A stretch of 64,000 nucleotides of DNA from Marinomonas alcarazii. Its GTDB lineage: Bacteria; Pseudomonadota; Gammaproteobacteria; Pseudomonadales; Marinomonadaceae. The notes under the pieces are model-generated. The model saw only the letters and a program-made list of their open reading frames with translations, was not told the origin of the DNA and ran no database searches. This document shows, one piece after another, positions 10,239 through 17,964 of the stretch. Position 1 is the first letter of the stretch. The number at the start of each line of letters is the position of its first letter. Location of the stretch: the NCBI RefSeq assembly GCF_003208215.1, contig NZ_QKLW01000004.1:124001-188000 (forward strand), given 5' to 3'. The translations under genes were made by a program, and so were the position numbers.

Positions 10239-11423
10239 ATGACCTCTTTTCAATGTCGCTTTCAAAGCCTAAATACTTGGTTAAAAGCACATACTCAACT
10301 CTGGCAATTCGACACCTTTGCTCGCTTAGATAACCCTTGGGCACAGGCTTATCCTGAGTTGGCTGCACTGTTAGAACGAGAAAATCGAGTAATAGAAAGC
10401 GAGGCTTTCTATGAACAAGTATTTCAGATTTGCCCTGACTTAAAAATCGCACTTAGCTTTTCAAAGCCAGATTTACTTGATGCATCACCGAAGCGAACAC
10501 TTACAAACGAATTGCCAAGTTATGTCTCGGCGGGAATAAAAGGGCGCAAATGGTCGCAAATCCAAGCCTTTGTTGCTCACACCCCCAAAGCCAGCAACTA
10601 TCTAGAATGGTGCGCAGGCAAAGGCCATTTGGGCAAATTATTAGCCTTTCAAAACGGTAAGCCAGTTCACAGCCTAGAATGGCAAAAAGCCTTGTGCGAA
10701 GCAGGTGAACAAGAAGCCAAAAGCCTAAAGCTACCGCAAACCTTTACTCATGCCGATGTATTAAAGGGAGAAGGGCGATCCAAGTTAGCAAGCGCTCACT
10801 GTGCTGTTGCGCTCCATGCCTGCGGCGATTTACATCGTGAACTGATCGAACAAGCGGTTGTCGTTAATACGGCCATGTTGTGCATTTCCCCTTGCTGCTA
10901 CCACCTAACAAAAGACAGCCACTACCGACCATTTTCAAAAACCGCGCAACAATCTAGCCTTAACTTACGCCAAGCCGACCTCAAACTGGCCGTCAAAGAA
11001 GTGGCTACCGCTGGCGCCCGTGAACAACGCCTCAAACAACTGGAACTGACTTACCGTCTCGGCTTCGACGCATGGCAACGCTACGCCCGCCAGCAAGACG
11101 ACTACCTTCCTGTTCCCTCTATTCAGAAAGCCCTGCTCAACCAAGGCTTCGATGCTTTTTGCCATTGGGCCGCCGAACAAAAAGGCTTAACGGACTTAAT
11201 CGCCAAAAATCCATTGGAAAGCTTCGAACAACAAGGCGAACAACGCTACCAACAGGTACAAAAACTCGAAGCCATCAGCCAACTCTTTCGCCCCGCACTG
11301 GAATACTGGCTCGTCCTCGACCGCGCCATGTACCTAGAAGAAAACGGCTACCAAGTTGAAATCGGCACCTTTTGCGAAAAAGCCCTCACGCCTCGGAACT
11401 GGATGATCAGGGCGGGGCGGTGA
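10239..11423 (+). CDS. SAM-dependent methyltransferase (Methyltransf_32-like)
   Basis: A protein of about 394 residues. A SAM-binding region begins with YLEWCAGKGHLGKLLA in the middle third, followed by VALHACGDLHRELIEQA and AMLCISPCCYHLT, which resemble the glutathione-S-transferase-like/methyltransferase 32 group sometimes fused to GST domains. The N-terminal 100 residues are helical and carry no known motif. The substrate is unknown. The start is uncertain: ATG at 10239 has AAGAG upstream, while ATG at 10161 would add 26 residues. From about 10500 on, codon use shifts toward C-ending codons, unlike the flanks. It is followed by a gene-poor decayed spot. Confidence 0.75.
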   Translation: MTSFQCRFQSLNTWLKAHTQLWQFDTFARLDNPWAQAYPELAALLERENRVIESEAFYEQVFQICPDLKIALSFSKPDLLDASPKRTLTNELPSYVSAGIKGRKWSQIQAFVAHTPKASNYLEWCAGKGHLGKLLAFQNGKPVHSLEWQKALCEAGEQEAKSLKLPQTFTHADVLKGEGRSKLASAHCAVALHACGDLHRELIEQAVVVNTAMLCISPCCYHLTKDSHYRPFSKTAQQSSLNLRQADLKLAVKEVATAGAREQRLKQLELTYRLGFDAWQRYARQQDDYLPVPSIQKALLNQGFDAFCHWAAEQKGLTDLIAKNPLESFEQQGEQRYQQVQKLEAISQLFRPALEYWLVLDRAMYLEENGYQVEIGTFCEKALTPRNWMIRAGR

Positions 11424-11445
11424 TTAGTGAACTGTAGCGTGATGA

Positions 11446-11682
11446 GCTCTTTCCATTTCGGAAACAGTTCATCAAGAGGGCATAATAGAGGTTAAACGCA
11501 AACTTGAGTATTACAACCTAGATGCTGTCATCTCAGTCGGCTATTGAGTTAACTCGGTGCAAGCGACCGAATTTCGTATCTGGACGACTCAACTCATTAA
11601 GGATTACATCATCAAAGGTTTTTTCATGGATAATGAGTGTCTTAAAAAAAGCGTCTACTTTACCGCCGCACAGGCGGTTTAG
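11446..11682 (+). pseudogene. Decayed RhuM-family gene fragment
   Basis: One frame from about 11446 reads ALSISETVHQEG..., then EVKRKLEYYNLDAVISVGY, an in-frame TGA at 11545-11547, then VNSVQATEFRIWTTQLIKDY and IIKGFFMDNECLK. This is the core of the RhuM family (YNLDAIISVGYRVNS, ATQFRIWAT, LKEYIIKGF). The TGA replaces the expected arginine of GYRVNS, consistent with a single CGA-to-TGA change. Start, N-terminal DNA-binding-like part and C-terminus are missing, and similarity stops near 11649. RhuM proteins are found on genomic islands and near defence or virulence genes; their role is not firmly known. It is a remnant, not a functional gene. Confidence 0.75.
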
Positions 11683-11685
11683 AAA
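11658..11685 (+). CRISPR. Solitary CRISPR-like repeat (type I-F style), no array
   Basis: The 28 bases begin CTTTACCGCC, continue GCACAGGCGG and end TTTAGAAA. Compared with the recalled type I-F repeat consensus (GTTCACTGCC, GCACAGGCAG, CTTAGAAA) 23 of 28 positions agree. Two of the differences, T to C and A to G, are on opposite sides of the hairpin and keep the five-base stem CCGCC/GGCGG. No second copy lies 60 bases up- or downstream and there are no cas genes in the window. It is therefore an orphan repeat, a relic, or a chance hairpin. Confidence 0.45.
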
Positions 11686-11752
11686 ATGTAGATAAATAAA
11701 TTAATAGGGTAGAATGCAAGAGATTATTCATCCTATTAAAGGGAGTTATGTG

Positions 11753-12283
11753 ATGTTTATGCGTTATATTTTTGGTTTTGTGTGTTGTTTTTTAAGTACT
11801 ATATCATTCGCTCAAAGCTGTGAGCTGAAAGTTGAGCCCAATCATTCTAAGTGGTTTGGAGCTTATTTGGGGAGTGATATTGATGATGTGAAGGCATATC
11901 TTAACTGCGAGAACCTGTTGTTTTCATATGAAGTGCCTCCAAAATTAAATCAAGAAAACTATGTGAAAAATCAGTTCTTATTTGTCGACGAAGACTGGCA
12001 GCCAAGTTATATCGATCCGAGTGCTACTATTGCTTATGCTTTTGATCCTGCAGGTGAATTGTTTGATATAACTGTCTCTTGGAAAAGTATGTCAGAGAAT
12101 AGTTTTAATATACTGCTTGATTTTTTAATGGATAAATATGGCACCGAATCCGTTAAATTTAATAATGCTTACTTATTTTATGACAAAGAGAATAGCGAGA
12201 CGGTACTTTTAGATAAAGTAGCAGTATCGGGTGGTGTAGGGCACAGATATAGACTTCTTATCCAGCCCTTTTTTACAGAATAA
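11753..12283 (+). CDS. Small secreted protein of unknown function
   Basis: A 176-residue protein with a clear Sec signal peptide: MFMRYIFGFVCCFLSTISFA followed by QSCELK, so signal peptidase I probably cuts after SFA. The mature part is about 156 residues, acidic, with two Cys (one right after the cleavage site, one in AYLNCENL) and aromatic-rich strands; no family was recognised. The ATG at 11753 has GGGAG seven bases upstream, better than the in-frame start at 11714. The region is markedly more AT-rich than its neighbours and borders a rhuM remnant, which suggests acquired DNA. Function is unknown; a periplasmic or exported location is the only firm inference. Confidence 0.65.
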   Translation: MFMRYIFGFVCCFLSTISFAQSCELKVEPNHSKWFGAYLGSDIDDVKAYLNCENLLFSYEVPPKLNQENYVKNQFLFVDEDWQPSYIDPSATIAYAFDPAGELFDITVSWKSMSENSFNILLDFLMDKYGTESVKFNNAYLFYDKENSETVLLDKVAVSGGVGHRYRLLIQPFFTE

Positions 12284-12289
12284 TAGTAA

Positions 12290-12338
12290 TAGATCACTGT
12301 CTAATTAGCATTTTTTATAGGTTTTAAACAGTGATCTA
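12290..12338. repeat. 11-bp inverted repeat, possible terminator
   Basis: TAGATCACTGT at 12290-12300 pairs perfectly with ACAGTGATCTA at 12328-12338 across a 27-base loop that itself holds a run of T. It sits between the convergent ends of the secreted-protein gene and the pirin gene. It could be a shared terminator of unusual loop size or a protein site. Confidence 0.45.
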
Positions 12339-12358
12339 TCCAATCTGATTAAATCAAG

Positions 12359-13057
12359 TCACACCAAGTCAAACAGTAGTGCTTTAACGCGTTGCTCGCT
12401 GAGTCTTTCAAAGTTAATTTCAGATACATCTTTAATTTTTGCGCCGTCGCCTGGGCGCATTGTAATGCCATCACCTAGGGACAGTTCGCCTTCGATTAGG
12501 TGCACGTAGTAGTGGCGGTTGTTGTCCGCTTGCCATGTTGCTTGTTGCTGATCTTCTAGTATCAGTTGGATCAGTTGCATGTTTTGTTTTATGTGCAGTG
12601 TGCCATCTCTGCCATCAGGTGTGATGATGGTGGTGAAGCCTTGTGCTTGGCTAAATTCTTTTTGTTGGTAGCCAGGTTGCCCGCCCAGTTGGTTTGGTTG
12701 TATCCAAATTTGTAGGAATTTCAGCATGTCTGTTTTAGAGGCGTTAAATTCGCTGTGATAAATGCCTTTGCCTGCGGACATGAGTTGGTATTCGCCTGCT
12801 GGTAGTTCTTTTACGTTGCCTGCGCTGTCTTTGTGGGCGATGGTGCCTTCTAGTACTAGGCTGATGATTTCCATGTCTTTGTGACCATGGGTGTCGAATC
12901 CTGCAGCGGGCGTCACTGTGTCGTCATTGATGACGCGAAGGTGTGAAAATCCCATTTGCTGAGGGTCGTAATAGTTACCAAACGAAAACGTATGATAGCT
13001 GTTTAACCAACCGAAGTTTGCGTGTCCGCGGTCTTCTGCATGACGTAGTGTAATCAT
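12359..13057 (-). CDS. Pirin family protein (bicupin, YhhW/YhaK type)
   Basis: A 232-residue bicupin. The N-terminal cupin carries the metal-binding set in the order FGNYYDPQ, DTHGHKDMEIISLVLEG and the His-containing AGKGIYHSEFN, and the core HRD-like opening is RHAEDRGHANFGWLNSYHTFSFG. Pirins of this group bind Fe and some act as quercetin dioxygenases; the natural substrate here is unknown. It is divergent from a LysR gene resembling YhaJ, as in E. coli where yhaJ lies by the pirin yhaK, so regulation by that LysR protein is likely. The 125-base intergenic space should hold both promoters. Confidence 0.88.
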   Translation of the reverse strand: MITLRHAEDRGHANFGWLNSYHTFSFGNYYDPQQMGFSHLRVINDDTVTPAAGFDTHGHKDMEIISLVLEGTIAHKDSAGNVKELPAGEYQLMSAGKGIYHSEFNASKTDMLKFLQIWIQPNQLGGQPGYQQKEFSQAQGFTTIITPDGRDGTLHIKQNMQLIQLILEDQQQATWQADNNRHYYVHLIEGELSLGDGITMRPGDGAKIKDVSEINFERLSEQRVKALLFDLV

Positions 13058-13182
13058 TGTTTGGCTCCTTAATGGCTGTTGCTCTTTTTGAGGCTATGAA
13101 GTGAGTGTAGGTGTTGTGGAAAAGAAAGAAAATCGGAAGGTTTTGAGCTAATATTTCAAAAAATTTGAACAAAGGTTTGGTT

Positions 13183-14091
13183 ATGACATACGCGGTGACG
13201 TTGGAAGCATTAAGAGTGTTGGAGGCGATTCATCAGTTGGGCAGTTTTGCCGCGGCGGCGGAGGCTTTGTTTAAAGTGCCGTCGGCATTGACCTATACAG
13301 TCAAGAAGTTGGAAGACGATTTGGGTGTGGCTTTGTTTGATCGCTCGCGCCAAAAAGCAGTGCTGACTCCTGCTGGGCATTTGGTGTTGGAGCAAGGTCG
13401 TAGCATTTTAGAGGCTGCCATGCGCTTGGAAGATTCAATTAAGCAATTTGAGTCTGGCTGGGAGCCGAAGTTAAGAATCGCCCGTGATACAGCGTTGTTG
13501 GAATCGCCTTTGATGTCGGTGGTCGGAGAGTTCCTTTCGCAGAACCGACCGGTGGAGTTGACCTTGTCAGAAGAAGCCGTTGGTGGTGGGTGGGATGCAT
13601 TACACGATGATAGAGCGGATTTGGTGATCGGGGCGACCGGTGAGTTGCCAAAGGGAAATGTTCATATTCGTGCTCTTGGTGAAATAGAGTTTGTGTTTGC
13701 GGTGTCGCCGACGCATCCACTGGCGTTGGCTGACGGGCCCATTACTGCGGCGCAATTGCGCCAATATCCTTCTATTGTTGTTGCTGATAGTTCAAAAATT
13801 TTGCCTGCACGAAGCAGTGGGGTTTTTGAGAGTCGGCAGGTGCTTAGGGTCGATACCATGCGCAGTAAAATTCAGGCGCAATGTTTGGGGTTGGGTGTTG
13901 GGTATTTGCCAAAACATCGTATTGCTGACGAGTTAAGCTCTGGGCGTTTGGTGCTACGCCAGTGTGAGTTGCCAAGGCCAAATCAGATGGCGTATTTGGC
14001 ATGGCGTAAAGAGGACCCAGGTCGAGGGTTGTCTTGGTTTGTTGAGCGATTAGCCATGCAAGACTGGCAGCTTTTTCAAAAAACAGACTGA
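13183..14091 (+). CDS. LysR-family regulator, YhaJ-like
   Basis: A 302-residue LysR-type regulator. The N-terminal winged helix-turn-helix has LTLEALRVLEAI-like sequence (VTLEALRVLEAIHQLGSF), then AAAAEALFKVPSALTYTVKKLE and LFDRSRQKAVLTPAG. This wording (VPSALTYTVKKLE) is the mark of the YhaJ group rather than of LysR proteins in general. The C-terminal effector domain follows from about residue 90. It is divergent from the pirin gene and 52 bases upstream of an AEC carrier, either of which may be a target. The ATG at 13183 has AAAGG upstream; a TTG at 13165 is less likely. Known E. coli YhaJ senses aromatic compounds; whether this one does is inference. Confidence 0.85.
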   Translation: MTYAVTLEALRVLEAIHQLGSFAAAAEALFKVPSALTYTVKKLEDDLGVALFDRSRQKAVLTPAGHLVLEQGRSILEAAMRLEDSIKQFESGWEPKLRIARDTALLESPLMSVVGEFLSQNRPVELTLSEEAVGGGWDALHDDRADLVIGATGELPKGNVHIRALGEIEFVFAVSPTHPLALADGPITAAQLRQYPSIVVADSSKILPARSSGVFESRQVLRVDTMRSKIQAQCLGLGVGYLPKHRIADELSSGRLVLRQCELPRPNQMAYLAWRKEDPGRGLSWFVERLAMQDWQLFQKTD

Positions 14092-14143
14092 TACCTCGTG
14101 CTTTCAGGCAGGGGACATTTGAGACTATTTTTAAGGAGTATTT

Positions 14144-15091
14144 GTGTTTTCTCTCTCTCTTTCTGTGTTGCCAGTATTTTTGCTTTTGATGGCGGGGGCT
14201 GTTTGCCAGCGTTGGCGTTTTCCTATGGAGGGGTTTTGGTCTGGTGTCGATAAGTTTACTTATTGGGTGTTATTTCCCGCTTTGTTGTTTAGTAAGACGT
14301 CGCAGATCGATTTTGACAACCCAATGTTGCCAAAGTATGCGTTTATTTTGTTGTTTGCTTTGCTAGTAACAGCTGTGTTTGTGTTTACCTGTACTTGGTT
14401 GATGAAGGTAGTCGCGCCGACGGCATCGTCTATGCTGCAAGCCGGTGTGAGGTTTAACACTTTTGTTATGTTGGCTTTAGCGGGCAGTTTGTACGGCAAT
14501 GATGGTTTGGTGTTGGCGGCGTTGGGCGCTTCTGTGTTGATTCCTTCTGTTAATGTGTTTTTGGTGGTGTCCATGACCTTGATGCATGGGTCGTCGTCAG
14601 TTGATAGTTCGTCAGCCAATTCCTTGCCTCGTTTGTTAAGTGGCGCTTTGATTCGCAACCCTTTGATTGTGTCTATTGTGCTGGGCAGCGGTTTGAATTT
14701 GCTAGGGCTGACGCCGATCATTTTGGTTTCTGATGTGCTTAGTATGTTGTCGCAGGCGGCATTGCCATTGGTATTGTTGGCGGTTGGTGCGAGCGTACGG
14801 TTTGAAACAATTCGCTCTGTTGGTATGACGTTTGTGATGTCTGCTGTGGCGCGTTTTGTGGTGTTTCCATTGGTAATTGGTTTGATGTGCTGGTGGCTAG
14901 ATGTTCGTGGTTTGCCTGCGTTGGTGGCGGTGTTGTTTGGTGTGGTCCCAACGGCAACATCGGCTTATGCGTTGGCTCGTCAGTTAGGGGGCGATGCAGA
15001 TAGGATGTCAGCGTATATTACGATGCAGACGTTATTGTCTGTGGTGACTTTGCCTGTGAGTGTTTGGTTAAGTCAGTTGTATTTGATGTGA
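14144..15091 (+). CDS. AEC (auxin efflux carrier) family transporter
   Basis: A 315-residue integral membrane protein with about ten predicted transmembrane helices in two similar halves. Motifs: VLPVFLLLMAGAVCQRW at the start, VLFPALLFSKTS (about 42-53), RFNTFVMLALAGSLYG in the fourth helix region, and GVVPTATSAYALARQLGGD near residue 265. The AEC family exports or takes up organic acids such as malate. Translation starts at GTG 14144, five bases after AAGGAG. It lies 52 bases downstream of the YhaJ-like regulator in the same orientation and may be co-transcribed. Substrate cannot be told from sequence. Confidence 0.85.
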   Translation: MFSLSLSVLPVFLLLMAGAVCQRWRFPMEGFWSGVDKFTYWVLFPALLFSKTSQIDFDNPMLPKYAFILLFALLVTAVFVFTCTWLMKVVAPTASSMLQAGVRFNTFVMLALAGSLYGNDGLVLAALGASVLIPSVNVFLVVSMTLMHGSSSVDSSSANSLPRLLSGALIRNPLIVSIVLGSGLNLLGLTPIILVSDVLSMLSQAALPLVLLAVGASVRFETIRSVGMTFVMSAVARFVVFPLVIGLMCWWLDVRGLPALVAVLFGVVPTATSAYALARQLGGDADRMSAYITMQTLLSVVTLPVSVWLSQLYLM

Positions 15092-15157
15092 TGTAACGCG
15101 CACTTTAATGAATAAAAAATACCATATTGTGAATAAAACAGTCATGTTGCAGTGCTT

Positions 15158-15181
15158 TTTCATATCAATATTGATATGAAA
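15158..15181. promoter_or_regulatory. Perfect 24-bp palindrome, probable operator of the sugar ABC operon
   Basis: The left half TTTCATATCAAT (15158-15169) is the exact reverse complement of ATTGATATGAAA (15170-15181). It lies about 135 bases upstream of the ytfQ-like start, in the 224-base space after the AEC gene. A perfect dyad of this length is typical of a dimeric repressor or activator site. No LacI, GntR or AraC gene for it is found beside the operon. The remaining intergenic bases show no other clear signal. Confidence 0.6.
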
Positions 15182-15315
15182 TTCGCTGTAACTTGCATTT
15201 GAAAGGTAAGGGGAGGAGATATAGTGTGAATCGTAGGGCGTGAGTTTGTCTGTAAATACAGATAGATGATGCTCCCTTTAGTACTGATCACAACAAAAAC
15301 AAAAAGGAATCTAGT

Positions 15316-16302
15316 ATGAAATCTCTTTCTATTCGCCCATCACTTCCATGGTTGGGTGCATTCAAGCGCAAGGCTGTCTTGACCACTTTTTCTGTATTAC
15401 TTCCTGTGTTGTCCGCTTCGGCGATGGCTGCGGATCTCACGATAGGTTTCTCGCAAATTGGCTCAGAAAGTGGCTGGCGGACGTCTGAAACCGAATCCAT
15501 TAAAGCTGAGGCAGAACGCCGTGGCTACGATCTAAAATTCTCTGATGCTCAACAAAAGCAAGAAAACCAAATTAAAGCGGTGCGTTCATTTATCGCGCAA
15601 GGCGTGGATGGCATTTTGCTGGCGCCTGTGGTGGAAACAGGTTGGGATCAGGTGCTGAAAGAAGCGCAACGTGCCAAGATCCCTGTTGTGTTGATCGACC
15701 GTGGCGTGGCGGCAGATCCAAGTTTGTACCTAACGAAAGTGGCGTCTGATTTTAAAGAAGAAGGCGCATTAGCTGCATCTTGGTTGGCAGCGAAAACCAA
15801 TGGCCGTTGTAATATCGTCGAGTTGCAAGGTTCGGTTGGTTCTTCTGCGGCTATTGACCGTAAGACGGGCTTTGATTCTGTTATTAGTAACTTCCCTAAT
15901 ATGACGATTACTCGTTCTCAGTCTGGTTCATTTACTCGTGCTGGCGGTAAAGAAGTGATGGAAAGTTTCTTAAAAGCCGAAGGCGGTGCGAAGAATATTT
16001 GCGCGCTATTTGCTCACAACGACGATATGGCGTTGGGTGCGATTTTGGCGATGAAAGAAGCGGGCGTGAAACCAACCAAAGACATTTTGGTCGTGTCTAT
16101 TGATGCTGTGCCAGATATCTTTAAAGCGATGGCTGACGGTGAAGCCAATGCCACTATCGAGTTGAATCCTCATCTTGGTGGCCCAGCATTTGATGCCATC
16201 CTAGCGGCTCAGGATGGTAAAAAAGTCGACAAATGGATCAAGGCAAACGGTCCTTTGTATCTTCCTGATACGGCGGCTGCGGAATACGCTAAGCGTAAAT
16301 AA
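15316..16302 (+). CDS. ytfQ: Sugar ABC transporter substrate-binding protein (YtfQ, galactofuranose type)
   Basis: A 328-residue periplasmic-binding protein with a long signal peptide ending LSASAMAADLT, cleaved after AMA. The mature sequence follows E. coli YtfQ closely: TIGFSQIGSESGWR, QQKQENQIKAVRSFIAQGVD, APVVETGWDQVLKEA, SSAAIDRKTGF, AHNDDMALGAI, and PLYLPDTAA at the end. YtfQ binds galactofuranose and galactopyranose for the importer YtfRT-YjfF. It is first of a four-gene operon in the canonical order. RBS is AAAGGA before the ATG at 15316. A 24-bp palindrome upstream may be the operator. Which pentose or hexose is used here is inference by homology. Confidence 0.9.
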   Translation: MKSLSIRPSLPWLGAFKRKAVLTTFSVLLPVLSASAMAADLTIGFSQIGSESGWRTSETESIKAEAERRGYDLKFSDAQQKQENQIKAVRSFIAQGVDGILLAPVVETGWDQVLKEAQRAKIPVVLIDRGVAADPSLYLTKVASDFKEEGALAASWLAAKTNGRCNIVELQGSVGSSAAIDRKTGFDSVISNFPNMTITRSQSGSFTRAGGKEVMESFLKAEGGAKNICALFAHNDDMALGAILAMKEAGVKPTKDILVVSIDAVPDIFKAMADGEANATIELNPHLGGPAFDAILAAQDGKKVDKWIKANGPLYLPDTAAAEYAKRK

Positions 16303-16378
16303 TATTGCGTCACACTTAGGAGCACGGTGCTTCTAGGTGTGGATTATTGTTTTATGTTAGCGGAACGGAGACGGCGTT

Positions 16379-17932
16379 ATGTCGCAATTAGTTAATGAAA
16401 CCTTGATGGTCAAAGAGACGGTCGAGGCAGCGCAAAGCGCAGTGCGTCCTTTACTCGAAATCAAACATTTATCCAAATCCTTTACCGGCGTTCAAGCCCT
16501 GAATGATGTGTCTCTAGAGATTCAACAAGGAGAAATTCGTGCCTTGCTTGGCGAAAATGGCGCGGGTAAATCCACTCTGATTAAAGTTTTGACAGGTGTT
16601 TATCCTCGGGACAACGGTGAGATCCTATTAGATGGCTCGCTAATTAGCGCATCGGATAGCGGTCATGCTCAGCGTTTAGGTATCAGTACGGTTTATCAAG
16701 AAGTAAACCTTATTCCTACTATGTCGGTGATGGAAAATCTGACATTACAACACCAAGAAAAAACCTTTGGTTTGATCAGTTGGAAGAAAGCTGAAATCCG
16801 CGCGAGGGAATTATTGGCGCAAGTAGGCTTAGACATAGATCCATTACGTCAGCTAGATACTTACTCTATTGCGATTCAGCAATTAGTTGCTATTGCCCGT
16901 GCGTTAAGTACTCAGGCAAAGATGTTGATTTTAGATGAGCCAACGGCCAGTTTAGACAGTGACGAGATTAAGCAGTTGTTTAATCTGATGGCACGACTGA
17001 AATCCGAAGGCTTAGGCATTATCTTCGTAACTCACTTTTTAGATCAGGTTTATAGCATTACCGATAGCATCACTGTTCTACGCAATGGGGAGTGCATTGG
17101 CACCTTCAAAACCGCTGAGCTATCGCGCTCTGATTTGGTCAGTCACATGGTGGGCAAGTCTCTAGAAGATTTAGCGCCAACCGCTCACGATCATTCTATT
17201 AAACGCGAACGTACGGAGCTGCTGCAACTGAATAATGTCGGCAAACAGCGTTATCTTCAGCCGTTGGATTTGAATATTGCGGCTGGGGAAATTGTCGGTG
17301 TGGCGGGCTTGTTAGGCTCTGGTCGTACTGAATTGTGTGAGTTGGCCTATGGTTCAGTAAAACCAGATCAAGGCGAGGTGACGCTAAGTAATCATTCACT
17401 GACTAAATCGTCTTTGCGTCGGGCGATTCAGGTTGGTATGGGCTATTGCCCAGAAGATCGCAAGCAAGATGGGATAGTGGCGGAGTTGAGTGTTAGGGAA
17501 AATATGATCCTTGCGCTGCAAGCGAGCAAAGGTTGGTGGTCGCCTATTTCTATGGCCGAGCAACAAAAGCTAGTAGAAGAAATGATTCAGCGTTTGGCAA
17601 TAAAAACACCTGATATGGATAAACCCATTGGCGAGTTAAGTGGTGGTAACCAACAGAAGGTTATCCTTGCTCGCTGGTTGATTACGCATCCTGCCTTGTT
17701 GATCTTAGACGAGCCAACACGGGGCATTGATATCGGTGCTCATCATGAAATCATTCAAATTATTAAAGAGTTGTGTGAGCAAGGGATGGGGTTATTAGTC
17801 GCGTCTTCTGAACTGGAAGAGTTGGTGATGTTTGCTCATCGCGTGGTGGTAATGAAAGACCATCATAAGGTATCTGAACTTCATGGAGATGAGGTTTCAG
17901 AGCAGGCTATATTACGCACCATTGCGAGCTAG
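16379..17932 (+). CDS. ytfR: Sugar ABC transporter ATPase, duplicated nucleotide-binding domains (YtfR)
   Basis: A 517-residue ATPase with two ABC domains, as in the RbsA/MglA/YtfR group. First half: Walker A GENGAGKST near residue 59, QEVNLIPTMSVMENL, Walker B LILDEPTASLD near 182; its signature motif is SIAIQQLVAIAR, degenerate as usual for this group. Second half: GLLGSGRTE in place of a canonical Walker A, GYCPEDRKQDGIV, signature LSGGNQQKVILARW, Walker B LLILDEPTRGIDIG. It energises import through the two permeases that follow. Spacing to the permease gene is 32 bases. An N-terminal extension of about 25 residues precedes the first domain. Confidence 0.92.
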   Translation: MSQLVNETLMVKETVEAAQSAVRPLLEIKHLSKSFTGVQALNDVSLEIQQGEIRALLGENGAGKSTLIKVLTGVYPRDNGEILLDGSLISASDSGHAQRLGISTVYQEVNLIPTMSVMENLTLQHQEKTFGLISWKKAEIRARELLAQVGLDIDPLRQLDTYSIAIQQLVAIARALSTQAKMLILDEPTASLDSDEIKQLFNLMARLKSEGLGIIFVTHFLDQVYSITDSITVLRNGECIGTFKTAELSRSDLVSHMVGKSLEDLAPTAHDHSIKRERTELLQLNNVGKQRYLQPLDLNIAAGEIVGVAGLLGSGRTELCELAYGSVKPDQGEVTLSNHSLTKSSLRRAIQVGMGYCPEDRKQDGIVAELSVRENMILALQASKGWWSPISMAEQQKLVEEMIQRLAIKTPDMDKPIGELSGGNQQKVILARWLITHPALLILDEPTRGIDIGAHHEIIQIIKELCEQGMGLLVASSELEELVMFAHRVVVMKDHHKVSELHGDEVSEQAILRTIAS

Positions 17933-17964
17933 TCATTTTTTACGTTTTCAAAGTAGCTGTTCAT

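Noticed and set aside
11598..11750. CRISPR array around the orphan repeat
   Set aside because: No second repeat at the expected 60-base spacing on either side and no cas gene in the window.
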